DNA of 64,000 nucleotides from Streptomyces triculaminicus (GTDB lineage: Bacteria; Actinomycetota; Actinomycetes; Streptomycetales; Streptomycetaceae). The notes below the pieces were generated by a model. It had not been told where the DNA came from. It saw only the letters and a list, made by a program, of their open reading frames with translations, and searched no databases. The translations under genes and the position numbers were made by a program. Location: contig NZ_JAFMOF010000004.1 of NCBI RefSeq assembly GCF_017349075.1, positions 620,001-684,000 of the forward strand. Direction: 5' to 3'. This document shows, one piece after another, positions 54,308 to 62,134 of this stretch (its first letter is position 1; every line of letters begins with the position of its first letter).

Positions 54308-57019
54308 ATGAAGCTGCGTCTCCCTCGCCCGCGCGGGCGGCGGCTGGTGGCCGCCCTGGCCGCCGGCGCCGTGCTCGCCGGCGCCGGCACCTGGACGGTG
54401 GCCTCGGCCACCGGCGACGATCCCCCCGTGCACCGCGAGGACCGGCTGATCGCCATGGACGAAGAGCCCGGCGACGGCAAGGGCGGCGTCCGCGTCGACA
54501 CCTCGTTCTTCACCTCCGGCGGCCCGGGCCGCCGGCCAGCGGTCCTGCTCGCCCACGGCTTCGGCGGCAGCAAGGACGACCTGCGGGCCCAGGCGGAGGA
54601 CCTGGCCCGCGAGGGCTACGCGGTGCTGACCTGGTCCGCGCGCGGCTTCGGCCGGTCCTCCGGCCGCATCGGTCTCAACGACCCCGGCCACGAGGTCGCC
54701 GACGTCAGCCGGCTCGTCGACTGGCTGGCGCGGCGGCCGGAGGTGCGCCTGGACCGGGCGGGCGACCCGCGCGTGGGCATCGCGGGCGCCTCCTACGGCG
54801 GCGCGGTCGCCCTCCTCGCGGCCGGGCACGACAAGCGCGTCGACGCCATCGCCCCGCAGATCACCTACTGGAACCTCGCCGACTCCCTCTTCCCGGGCGA
54901 GGTGTTCAAGCGGCTGTGGGCCGGCATCTTCTTCACCACCGGCTCCACCGTCACCGGCTCCCCGGGCGCCGCCGGCAAGGCGTCGGCCGGCCCGGCCGGA
55001 TCCGGCTGCGGGCGGTTCGAGAAGAGCCTGTGCGAGATGTACGAGCGGGTGGCCGTGGCCGGCCGGCCCGACGCGGCCGCCCGTGAACTGCTCGAGCGCC
55101 GCAGCCCCTCCGCCGTGGCGGACCGCATCAAGGTCCCCACGCTGCTCGTGCAGGGGCAGAACGACTCCCTCTTCCCCCTCGACCAGGCCGACGCGGCGGC
55201 CCGGGCCATCCGCCGCAACGGCGCGCCCGTCGCCGTCGACTGGGTCTCCGGCGGCCACGACGCGGGCATGACGAGCGAGCGGCAGCGCGTCGAGCAGCGC
55301 ACGCGCGCGTGGTTCGACCGTTACCTCAAGGACGACGAAGGGGCGGACACCGGCCCCGCGTTCCGGGTCAGCCGGACCGGCGGCATCGACACCACCGACG
55401 GCGCGGTAAGACTGCGCACCGCGGCCGGCACCCGCTACCCCGGGCTGCGCAACGAGACGCGTACGGTCGCGCTGGCCGGCGGCCGGCAGTCCTTCGCCAA
55501 CCCGGCCGGAGCCAACCCGGCCGCCGTCTCCGCCGTGCCCGGCATCGGCGGGGCCGCCGCCCAGCTGTCGGGGCTGGGCGTCGGGGTGTCCCTCGACTTC
55601 CCCGGCCAGTACGCCCGCTTCGACTCCGGCAGGCTCACCGAGGGCGTGCACCTCACCGGCTCGCCCACCGCCACCGTGAAGGTGGCCTCGGACACCGGCG
55701 AGGCGGTGCTGTTCGCGAAGGTCTACGACGTCGGCCCGAACGGGCAGCAGCAGCTGCCCGGACAGCTCGTCACCCCCGTGCGCGTCACCGGCGCCGAGAA
55801 GGGCCGCACGGTCGAGCTGCGGCTGCCGGCCGTCGACCACACCTTCGAGGCCGGCCACCGGATGCGGCTGGTGCTCGCCGCCACCGACCTCGGCTACGCC
55901 TCGCCGGTGCGGCCGGCCGCGTACACCGTCTCCCTGGCGGGCGACGGCCTGAGCGTACCGACGGCTCCCGGTGTGCGGACGGCCGCGTCCGGGCTGCCGT
56001 GGTGGACGTGGGGGCTGCCGCTGGGCGGCGTCGCGGTCGCGGCGATGGTCCTGCTGACGGGCCGCAGGCGCGCCGCCACGCCGCCGCCGGACCCGGCGCT
56101 GGCCGACGTCCCGCTGCAGATCACCGGGCTGGGCAAGCGCTACGCCAAGTCGGCCGACCGGTACGCCGTGCGGGATCTGTCGTTCCGGGTCGAGCGCGGC
56201 CAGGTGCTGGGCCTGCTCGGGCCGAACGGCGCGGGCAAGACGACCACGCTGCGCATGCTCATGGGTCTCATCCGCCCCGACGCGGGCGAGATCCGCGTCT
56301 TCGGACACGCCATCCGCCCGGGCGCGCCCGTGCTGTCGCGGGTGGGGGCCTTCGTGGAGGGCGCCGGGTTCCTTCCGCACCTGTCGGGCCGGGCCAATCT
56401 GGACCTGTACTGGCGGGCGACGGGCCGGCCGGCCGAGGACGCGCACGTCGACGAGGCGCTGGAGATCGCGGGCCTGGGCCCGGCGCTGGAGCGGGCCGTG
56501 CGCACGTACTCCCAGGGCATGCGGCAGCGCCTGGCGATCGCGCAGGCCATGCTCGGCCTGCCGGACCTGCTGATCCTGGACGAGCCGACCAACGGCCTGG
56601 ACCCGCCGCAGATCCGGGAGATGCGGGAGGTGATGATCCGCTACGCGGCCGCCGGGCGTACCGTCATCGTCTCCAGCCATCTGCTCGCGGAGGTCGAGCA
56701 GTCCTGCACCCACCTGGTCGTCATGGACCGCGGGCGGCTGGTGAGCGCCGGGCCGGTGGCGGAGATCGTCGGTTCGGGCGACACGCTGCTGGTGGGCGTC
56801 GCGGGCCGGCTGTCGGAGGTGATGGCCGACAAGGTGGCGGCCCTGCCGGGCGTGGCCTCGGCGGTACGGACCGACGAGGGCCTGCTCGTACGGCTCGACG
56901 GCGCGACCGCGCCGGAACTGCTGGCGGAACTGGTCCGGCTGGAGATCCCGGTGGCGAGCGTGGGCCCGCACCGACGGCTGGAGGACGCGTTCCTGACCCT
57001 GATCGGAGGCTCGGCATGA
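54308..57019 (+). CDS. Alpha/beta hydrolase (X-Pro dipeptidyl-peptidase/CocE-like) fused to ABC ATPase
   Basis: A 903-residue protein in four parts: an N-terminal membrane anchor (residues ~10-35), an extracytoplasmic alpha/beta hydrolase, a CocE-type beta-sandwich domain (~400-545), and a second membrane helix (~562-585) followed by a cytoplasmic ABC ATPase (~602-903). The hydrolase nucleophile is Ser162 in GASYGG, with Asp in GQNDSLFP and His in SGGHDAG. ATPase motifs are Walker A GPNGAGKTTT (~638), signature YSQGMRQRLAIAQ and Walker B LLILDEPTNGLDP. The ATG at 54308 starts a good signal anchor. It overlaps the ABC-2 permease gene by ATGA, so the pair makes a transporter with a built-in outside hydrolase. 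Substrate unknown. Confidence 0.85.
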   Translation: MKLRLPRPRGRRLVAALAAGAVLAGAGTWTVASATGDDPPVHREDRLIAMDEEPGDGKGGVRVDTSFFTSGGPGRRPAVLLAHGFGGSKDDLRAQAEDLAREGYAVLTWSARGFGRSSGRIGLNDPGHEVADVSRLVDWLARRPEVRLDRAGDPRVGIAGASYGGAVALLAAGHDKRVDAIAPQITYWNLADSLFPGEVFKRLWAGIFFTTGSTVTGSPGAAGKASAGPAGSGCGRFEKSLCEMYERVAVAGRPDAAARELLERRSPSAVADRIKVPTLLVQGQNDSLFPLDQADAAARAIRRNGAPVAVDWVSGGHDAGMTSERQRVEQRTRAWFDRYLKDDEGADTGPAFRVSRTGGIDTTDGAVRLRTAAGTRYPGLRNETRTVALAGGRQSFANPAGANPAAVSAVPGIGGAAAQLSGLGVGVSLDFPGQYARFDSGRLTEGVHLTGSPTATVKVASDTGEAVLFAKVYDVGPNGQQQLPGQLVTPVRVTGAEKGRTVELRLPAVDHTFEAGHRMRLVLAATDLGYASPVRPAAYTVSLAGDGLSVPTAPGVRTAASGLPWWTWGLPLGGVAVAAMVLLTGRRRAATPPPDPALADVPLQITGLGKRYAKSADRYAVRDLSFRVERGQVLGLLGPNGAGKTTTLRMLMGLIRPDAGEIRVFGHAIRPGAPVLSRVGAFVEGAGFLPHLSGRANLDLYWRATGRPAEDAHVDEALEIAGLGPALERAVRTYSQGMRQRLAIAQAMLGLPDLLILDEPTNGLDPPQIREMREVMIRYAAAGRTVIVSSHLLAEVEQSCTHLVVMDRGRLVSAGPVAEIVGSGDTLLVGVAGRLSEVMADKVAALPGVASAVRTDEGLLVRLDGATAPELLAELVRLEIPVASVGPHRRLEDAFLTLIGGSA

Positions 57020-57900
57020 GCTCGGCGACTACTTCCGGCACGGCGGCGGCCCCGGCCCCGGAGTCCGCCCCCGGCTACCGTGCGCGGCGCACCCTGCCGC
57101 TGCGGGTGGAGGCGGCGCGTCAGCTGCGCCGGCGCCGCACCCTGGTGATGGGGGCGGTGCTGGCCGTGCTGCCGTTCGTCCTCATCGCGGCCTTCGCGAT
57201 CGGCGGGGATCCGGGCGGGCGCAACAACCGGGTGACGCTGATGGACACGGCCACGGCCTCGGGAGTGAACTTCGCGGCCACCGCGCTGTTCGTCTCGGCG
57301 GGCTTTCTGCTCGTGGTGCCGGTGGCGCTGTTCTGCGGCGACGCCGTGGCGTCGGAGGCGAGCTGGTCGTCGCTGCGTTATCTGCTGGCGGCCCCGGTGC
57401 CGCGCGCCCGGCTGCTGCTGAGCAAGCTGACGGTGGCGCTGGGGTTCAGCGCGGCCGCGATGGCGCTGCTTCCGCTGGTGGCGCTGGCGGCGGGCACGGC
57501 GGCCTACGGGTGGGGGCCGCTGCGGATCCCCACCGGCGGCTCGCTGGAGGCGGGCACGGCGACGGGCCGGCTGGCGGTCGTCGTGGCCTATGTGTTCGTC
57601 GGCCAGCTGGTCACGGCCGCGCTGGCGTTCTGGCTGTCGACGGTCACCGACGCGCCGCTGGGCGCGGTGGGCGGGGCGATGGGGCTGACCATCGTCGGCA
57701 ACGTCCTGGACGCGGTCACGGCGCTGGGGCACTGGCGCGACCTGCTGCCGGCCCACTGGCAGTACGCGTGGGCCGACGCGCTCCAGCCGCACCCGGAGTG
57801 GGGCGGGATGGTGAAGGGGACGGCGGTGTCGGTGGCGTACGCGGTGGTGCTGTTCGCCTTCGCGTTCCGGCACTTCCGGGGCAAGGACGTGGTGTCCTGA
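57016..57900 (+). CDS. ABC-2 type transporter permease
   Basis: A 294-residue membrane protein with about six helices, following the ABC-2 pattern: a basic N-terminus RTLPLRVEAARQLRRRRTLVMGAVLAVLPFVLIAAFAI, then ASEASWSSLRYLLAAPVPRARLLLSKL, which is the coupling-helix region of these exporters. It overlaps the hydrolase-ATPase gene by 4 bp and must be its partner. The substrate cannot be predicted. Confidence 0.88.
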   Translation: MSSATTSGTAAAPAPESAPGYRARRTLPLRVEAARQLRRRRTLVMGAVLAVLPFVLIAAFAIGGDPGGRNNRVTLMDTATASGVNFAATALFVSAGFLLVVPVALFCGDAVASEASWSSLRYLLAAPVPRARLLLSKLTVALGFSAAAMALLPLVALAAGTAAYGWGPLRIPTGGSLEAGTATGRLAVVVAYVFVGQLVTAALAFWLSTVTDAPLGAVGGAMGLTIVGNVLDAVTALGHWRDLLPAHWQYAWADALQPHPEWGGMVKGTAVSVAYAVVLFAFAFRHFRGKDVVS

Positions 57901-57902
57901 GG

Positions 57903-57942
57903 GCCGGCCGGCCGGGGCGCTACGCCCCGTACGCCGGCCGGG
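57903..57942. terminator. Possible bidirectional terminator hairpin
   Basis: GC-rich self-complementary sequence (GGGGC-loop-GCCCC inside CCGGCC/GGCCGG) covers the 19-bp gap and the end of the convergent SDR gene. The outer stem needs a bulge, so the call is weak. Confidence 0.35.
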
Positions 57943-58828
57943 CCCGGCGGGCTCCCGCCAGGAGTCGCCGTACCGCCTCCCCCGCCTCGGCCGGCGCCCA
58001 GCGGTCGCCCTTGTCGGCCGTCGGCCCGGGGTGCCAGCCCTCCATGACCGTGATGCGCCCGGCTTCCGCCTCGAAGACCTGGCCGGTGACCCCGGCGGAG
58101 CCGGCGGAGGCGAGCCATACGACGAGCGGCGAGACGTTGGCCGGTGCCATGGCGTCGAAGGTCCCGTCCGGTGGCGCGGCCATGGCCTCGGGGAAGACGT
58201 TCTCCGTCATACGGGTCCGGGCGGCGGGGGCGACGGCGTTGACCTGGACGCCGTAGCGCCCCAGTTCGGCGGCGGCGACGAGCGTCAGGCCGACGATCCC
58301 CGCCTTGGCCGCCGCGTAGTTCCCCTGGCCCACGCTCCCCAGCAGCCCGGCGCCCGAGGTGGTGTTGACCACGCGGGCGTGCGGCCCGCGATCGGCCTTG
58401 GCCTCCGCCCGCCAGTGCGCGGCGGCGTGCCGCAGGGGCAGGAAGTGGCCCTTGAGGTGGACGCGGACGACCGCGTCCCAGTCGTCCTCGTCCAGGTTGA
58501 CGAGCATGCGGTCGCGCACGAACCCGGCGTTGTTGACCAGCGCGTCGAGCCGTCCGAACGTCTCCAGCGCGGCGGTGACGAGGGAAGCGGCCCCCTCGCC
58601 GGTGGCGATGTCGCCGCGGTGGGCGACGGCTTCGCCGCCGCGCGCCCGTATCTCGTCGGCCACCTCCTGCGCGGGGTCGGCGGACGTGCCCTGCCCGTCG
58701 GGCCCGGCGCCCAGGTCGTTGACGACGACGCGCGCGCCCTCGGCGGCGAGCGCCAGCGCGTGCGCCCGGCCCAGGCCCCGCCCGGCCCCGGTGACGACGG
58801 CGACGTGCCCGGAGCAGATTCCGGTCAT
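57920..58828 (-). CDS. Short-chain dehydrogenase/reductase (Rv3548c-like)
   Basis: A 302-residue NAD(P)-dependent SDR. The cofactor motif is VTGAGRGLGRAHAL, with LVNNAGFVRD and the catalytic set Ser in NTTSGAG, Tyr and Lys in GQGNYAAAKAG. The position beside echA20-ipdABC and the length match the mycobacterial SDR Rv3548c in the KstR2 regulon. It may oxidise a hydroxyl on a steroid CD-ring intermediate, by analogy only. The ATG at 58828 follows GGGGAG at 7 bases. The upstream ATG at 58843 would overlap the previous gene by 14 bp. Confidence 0.85.
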   Translation of the reverse strand: MTGICSGHVAVVTGAGRGLGRAHALALAAEGARVVVNDLGAGPDGQGTSADPAQEVADEIRARGGEAVAHRGDIATGEGAASLVTAALETFGRLDALVNNAGFVRDRMLVNLDEDDWDAVVRVHLKGHFLPLRHAAAHWRAEAKADRGPHARVVNTTSGAGLLGSVGQGNYAAAKAGIVGLTLVAAAELGRYGVQVNAVAPAARTRMTENVFPEAMAAPPDGTFDAMAPANVSPLVVWLASAGSAGVTGQVFEAEAGRITVMEGWHPGPTADKGDRWAPAEAGEAVRRLLAGARRARPAYGA

Positions 58829-58829
58829 C

Positions 58830-59615
58830 TCACGGCTCCCCATGGTCGGTGTGCGCGGCGTCCAGGAAGGCCGGGCGTTCGCCGCCGCCGTGGACGAGCA
58901 GGCTGGCGCCGGTGATGTACGCGGCGCGGTCGGAGGCGAGGAACACGGCGGCCTCGCCGATCTCGTCGGGCTCGGCGAGGCGCCCGGCGGGCACGGTCCG
59001 GGCGACGGCGGCGACGCCGTGTGCGTCGCCGTAGTGCGCGGCGGCGGACTCGGTGCGCACCATGCCCAGGACGAGCGTGTTGACGCGTACGGCCGGGGCC
59101 CATTCCACGGCCATGGTGCGCGCGAGGTTCTCCAGGCCGGCCTTGGCCGCGCCGTAGGCGGCGGTGCCGGGCGAGGGGCGGGTGCCGCTCACGCTGCCGA
59201 CCATCAGGACGCAGCCGCCCCCGCGCCGGCCGCGCATGAGCCGGTGGGCGGCGAGGGAGGCCGTGAGCGCCGCGGTGAGGTTGAGGTCGATGACGCGCAG
59301 GTGGCGCTCGGGGTCCGCCTCGTCGAGCCGCCGGTGGGGCGTGCCGCCGGCGTTGTTCACCAGCACGTCCAGTCTTCCGTGGTCGCCGGCCACCTGGTCG
59401 AAGAGGGCCTGGACGGCGGCGGGTTCGCGCAGGTCCACCGGCAGGAAGCGGGCCGTGCGGCCGGCCGCCGCGACCGGTTGTCCGGGCGGTCTGCGGGCGC
59501 AGACGACGACGTCCGTGCCGGCGCGCAGGAACGCGCGGGCGATGCCCGCGCCGACGCCGCGGGTGCCGCCGGTGACGACGGCGACGCGGCCGTCCGGGCG
59601 TGGTGCGCTGACCAC
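58830..59615 (-). CDS. Short-chain dehydrogenase/reductase (Rv3549c-like)
   Basis: A 261-residue SDR with cofactor motif VTGGTRGVGAGIARAF, NNAGGTPH, Ser in VGSVSGTRPS and the Tyr-x-x-x-Lys pair in AAYGAAKAGL. The C-terminal ITGASLLVHGGGERPAF is typical of the class. Its place next to echA20 and its length match mycobacterial Rv3549c. The GTG at 59615 has GGGAGG eight bases upstream. It is the first gene of the leftward operon facing echA20 across a 73-bp promoter region. Substrate inferred to be a steroid ring-degradation intermediate. Confidence 0.85.
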   Translation of the reverse strand: MVSAPRPDGRVAVVTGGTRGVGAGIARAFLRAGTDVVVCARRPPGQPVAAAGRTARFLPVDLREPAAVQALFDQVAGDHGRLDVLVNNAGGTPHRRLDEADPERHLRVIDLNLTAALTASLAAHRLMRGRRGGGCVLMVGSVSGTRPSPGTAAYGAAKAGLENLARTMAVEWAPAVRVNTLVLGMVRTESAAAHYGDAHGVAAVARTVPAGRLAEPDEIGEAAVFLASDRAAYITGASLLVHGGGERPAFLDAAHTDHGEP

Positions 59616-59663
59616 TTCGGGTACCTCCCGCGGCCGTGGGTCCGCTGCTACCGTCGCACCTAA

Positions 59664-59673
59664 CAAACGTTTG
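59664..59673. promoter_or_regulatory. Palindrome CAAACGTTTG in the divergent echA20/SDR promoter
   Basis: A 10-bp perfect palindrome in TAACAAACGTTTGGTG lies midway in the 73-bp region between the divergent SDR and enoyl-CoA hydratase genes. TetR-family regulators of acyl-CoA and steroid catabolism commonly use such sites. It differs from the mycobacterial KstR2 motif, so the regulator is not assigned. Confidence 0.5.
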
Positions 59674-59688
59674 GTGGAAAGGTAGCCG

Positions 59689-60510
59689 ATGAGCGTCTCC
59701 ACCGCACGCCCCGAACCGGGCATCGCCGTCGTCACCGTCGACTTCCCGCCGGTCAACGCCCTTCCCGTGCGCGGCTGGTACGAACTGGCCGACGCCGTCC
59801 GCGCCGCGGGCGGCGACGCCGGCACCCGCTGCGTGGTCCTCGCCGCCGCCGGGCGCGGCTTCAACGCCGGTGTGGACATCAAGGAACTGCAGCGCGTGCC
59901 CGGCCACCGGGCCCTGGTGGGCGCCAACCACGGCTGCTCCGCCGCCTTCTCCGCCGTCTACGACTGCGAGGTCCCGGTCGTGGCCGCCGTGCAGGGCTTC
60001 TGCCTCGGCGGCGGCGTCGGCCTGGCCGGCAACGCCGACGCGGTCGTCGCCTCCGACGACGCCACGTTCGGCCTGCCCGAGCTGGACCGGGGCGCCCTGG
60101 GCGCCGCCACCCACCTGGCCCGGCTCGTCCCCCAGCACCTGATGCGCACGCTCTACTACACCTCCCGCACGGTCACCGCCCGCGAACTGCACCGGCACGG
60201 CGCGGTGTGGCGGGTGGTGCCGCGCGGGGAGCTGATGGCGGCGGCCCTGGTGCTGGCCCGGGAGATCGCGGCCAAGGACGGGTCGTTACTGCGGCTGGCC
60301 AAGGCCGCGCTCAACGGCATCGACCCCGTCGACGTGCACCGCAGCTACCGCTACGAGCAGGGCTTCACCTTCGAGGCGAGCCTGACCGGCGTCGCCGACC
60401 GCCATCGCGACGCGTTCGTCTCCGGCGGAACGGCGACGACGGGCTCGGCGACGACCGGAACGGCCACGACCGGCACAGCGCCGGGGAGCGCGGGAAGGGA
60501 GCGGTCGTGA
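59689..60510 (+). CDS. echA20: Enoyl-CoA hydratase/isomerase family protein (EchA20-like), contains a TTA codon
   Basis: A 273-residue crotonase-fold protein. Family blocks are GIAVVTVDFPPVNALP, GRGFNAGVDIKELQ (oxyanion-hole segment) and VPVVAAVQGFCLGGGVGLAGNAD. In mycobacteria EchA20 hydrolyses a ring of the HIP-derived CoA ester during steroid CD-ring degradation; order with ipdA-ipdB-ipdC supports orthology. The C-terminus has an added Ala-Thr-Gly-rich repeat tail (ATTG units) that looks disordered. Leu at 60286-60288 is encoded by TTA, so translation would depend on the bldA tRNA if this is a Streptomyces. The GTGA at its end couples it to ipdA. Confidence 0.86.
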   Translation: MSVSTARPEPGIAVVTVDFPPVNALPVRGWYELADAVRAAGGDAGTRCVVLAAAGRGFNAGVDIKELQRVPGHRALVGANHGCSAAFSAVYDCEVPVVAAVQGFCLGGGVGLAGNADAVVASDDATFGLPELDRGALGAATHLARLVPQHLMRTLYYTSRTVTARELHRHGAVWRVVPRGELMAAALVLAREIAAKDGSLLRLAKAALNGIDPVDVHRSYRYEQGFTFEASLTGVADRHRDAFVSGGTATTGSATTGTATTGTAPGSAGRERS

Positions 60511-61373
60511 CCGCCGACAAGACGATGACCGCCGACGAGGCCGTCGGCCGGCTGGAGAGCGGCATGACGATAGGCATCGGCGGCTGGGGCTCGCGCCGCA
60601 AGCCGATGGCGCTGGTCCGGGCCCTCCTCCGCTCCGACCTCACCGACCTCACCGTGGTCTCCTACGGCGGCCCGGACGTGGGCCTGCTGGCGGCGGCCGG
60701 ACGGATCCGCAAACTCGTCGCCTCCTTCGCCACGCTCGACTCGATCCCCCTCGAACCGCACTTCCGCGCGGCCCGGCAGCGCGGCGAGCTGGAGCTGATG
60801 GAGCTGGACGAGTCCATGTTCATGTGGGGGCTCACGGCCGCCGCCCACCGGTTGCCGTTCCTGCCGGTGCGGGCCGGGCTGGGCTCGGACGTGATGCGGG
60901 TCAACCCCACGCTGCGGACGGTCACCTCGCCGTACGCGGACGGCGAGGAGCTGGTGGCCGTCCCCGCGCTCACCCTCGACGCGGCCCTCGTCCACCTCAA
61001 CCGCGCCGACGCGCACGGAAACGCCCAGTACCTGGGCCCGGACCCGTACTTCGACGACCTCTTCTGCGAGGCCGCGCGCGAGGCGTACGTCTCCTGCGAA
61101 CGCGTCGTGGACACCGAGGAGTTCGCGGCGGCCGGCGGCCCCCAGACGCTGCTGGTGCAGCGGCACTGCGTCACGGGCGTCGTCGAGGCGCCGGGCGGCG
61201 CCCACTTCACCTCCTGCGCGCCGGACTACGGACGGGACGAGGCCTTCCAGACGGCGTACGCCAAGGCCGCGGCGGACCCGGACGCCTGGCGGGAGTTCGC
61301 TGAGCGTTTCCTGTCCGGGGACGAGGAGGACTACCGCGCAGCGGTCGCCGACAGCGTGCGGGAGGCGTCGTGA
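60507..61373 (+). CDS. ipdA: IpdA, CoA-transferase-fold hydrolase alpha subunit
   Basis: A 288-residue family I CoA-transferase-like alpha subunit: MTIGIGGWGSRRKPMALVRALL, SYGGPDVGLLAAAGRIRKLVASF and LVHLNRADAHGNAQYLGPDPYFDDLFCEAA. In Mycobacterium and Rhodococcus IpdAB is not a transferase but opens the last ring (COCHEA-CoA) of steroid catabolism. Length and neighbours match IpdA. The GTG at 60507 overlaps the echA20 stop and has AAGGGAG upstream. It forms a complex with IpdB, encoded next with a GTGA overlap. Confidence 0.88.
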   Translation: MTADKTMTADEAVGRLESGMTIGIGGWGSRRKPMALVRALLRSDLTDLTVVSYGGPDVGLLAAAGRIRKLVASFATLDSIPLEPHFRAARQRGELELMELDESMFMWGLTAAAHRLPFLPVRAGLGSDVMRVNPTLRTVTSPYADGEELVAVPALTLDAALVHLNRADAHGNAQYLGPDPYFDDLFCEAAREAYVSCERVVDTEEFAAAGGPQTLLVQRHCVTGVVEAPGGAHFTSCAPDYGRDEAFQTAYAKAAADPDAWREFAERFLSGDEEDYRAAVADSVREAS

Positions 61374-62134
61374 GCAGCGCCGTGGCGACCAGGGCCGAGG
61401 TGTGCGTGGTGGCCTGCGCGGAGGCCTGGCGCGGCGACGGCGAGATCCTGGCGAGCCCGATGGGCGGCGTGGTGCCCACGGCCGGCGCCCGGCTGGCCAA
61501 GCTCACCTTCGCGCCGGAGCTGCTGCTGACGGACGGCGAGGCGATGCTGGCCGCCGACGTCCCCGCGCTGGGGGCGAGGCCGCGGGTGATCGAGGGCTGG
61601 CTGCCCTACCGCAGTCACCTGGCGCTGGTCGCCGGCGGGAGGCGGCACGTGATGATGGGCGCGAGCCAGCTGGACCGGCACGGCAACCAGAACATCAGCT
61701 GCGTCGGCGACTGGCGCCGCCCGGCCCGTCAGCTGATCGGCGTGCGCGGCGCGCCCGCCAACACCCTCAACCACCCGACCAGTTACTGGATCCCCCGGCA
61801 CTCCCCCCGCGTCCTGGTCGAGCGCGTCGACATGGTCAGCGGCGTCGGCTACGACCGGGCGGCGGCCGCCGGCCCCTCCGCCGCCCGCTTCCACCGCATC
61901 CCGCGCGTCGTCACCGACCTCGCCGTGCTCGACTTCGAGACCCCCGACCGGACGATGCGCGTGCGCTCCCTGCACCCCGGCGTCACCGCCGAGGAGGTGC
62001 GGGCGGCCACGGGGTTCCCGCTGGACGTCCCCCCGGACGTCCAGCGCACCCGCGACCCCACGGCCGCCGAACTGCGCCTGATCCGCGAGGTCCTCGACCC
62101 GGCCGCGCTGCGCGACCGCGAGGTGCCGGCGTGA
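61370..62134 (+). CDS. ipdB: IpdB, CoA-transferase-fold hydrolase beta subunit
   Basis: A 254-residue beta subunit. It has ACAEAWRGDGEILASPMGGVVPTAGARLAKLTFAPELLLTDGEAMLA and VMMGASQLDRHGNQNISCVGDWRRPARQLIGVRGAPANTLNHPTSYWIPRH. The family E-x-G segment is changed as in other IpdB proteins, in line with a hydrolase role. The GTG at 61370 overlaps the ipdA stop, and the gene overlaps ipdC by GTGA. It would open the last steroid ring with IpdA. Confidence 0.88.
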   Translation: MSSAVATRAEVCVVACAEAWRGDGEILASPMGGVVPTAGARLAKLTFAPELLLTDGEAMLAADVPALGARPRVIEGWLPYRSHLALVAGGRRHVMMGASQLDRHGNQNISCVGDWRRPARQLIGVRGAPANTLNHPTSYWIPRHSPRVLVERVDMVSGVGYDRAAAAGPSAARFHRIPRVVTDLAVLDFETPDRTMRVRSLHPGVTAEEVRAATGFPLDVPPDVQRTRDPTAAELRLIREVLDPAALRDREVPA

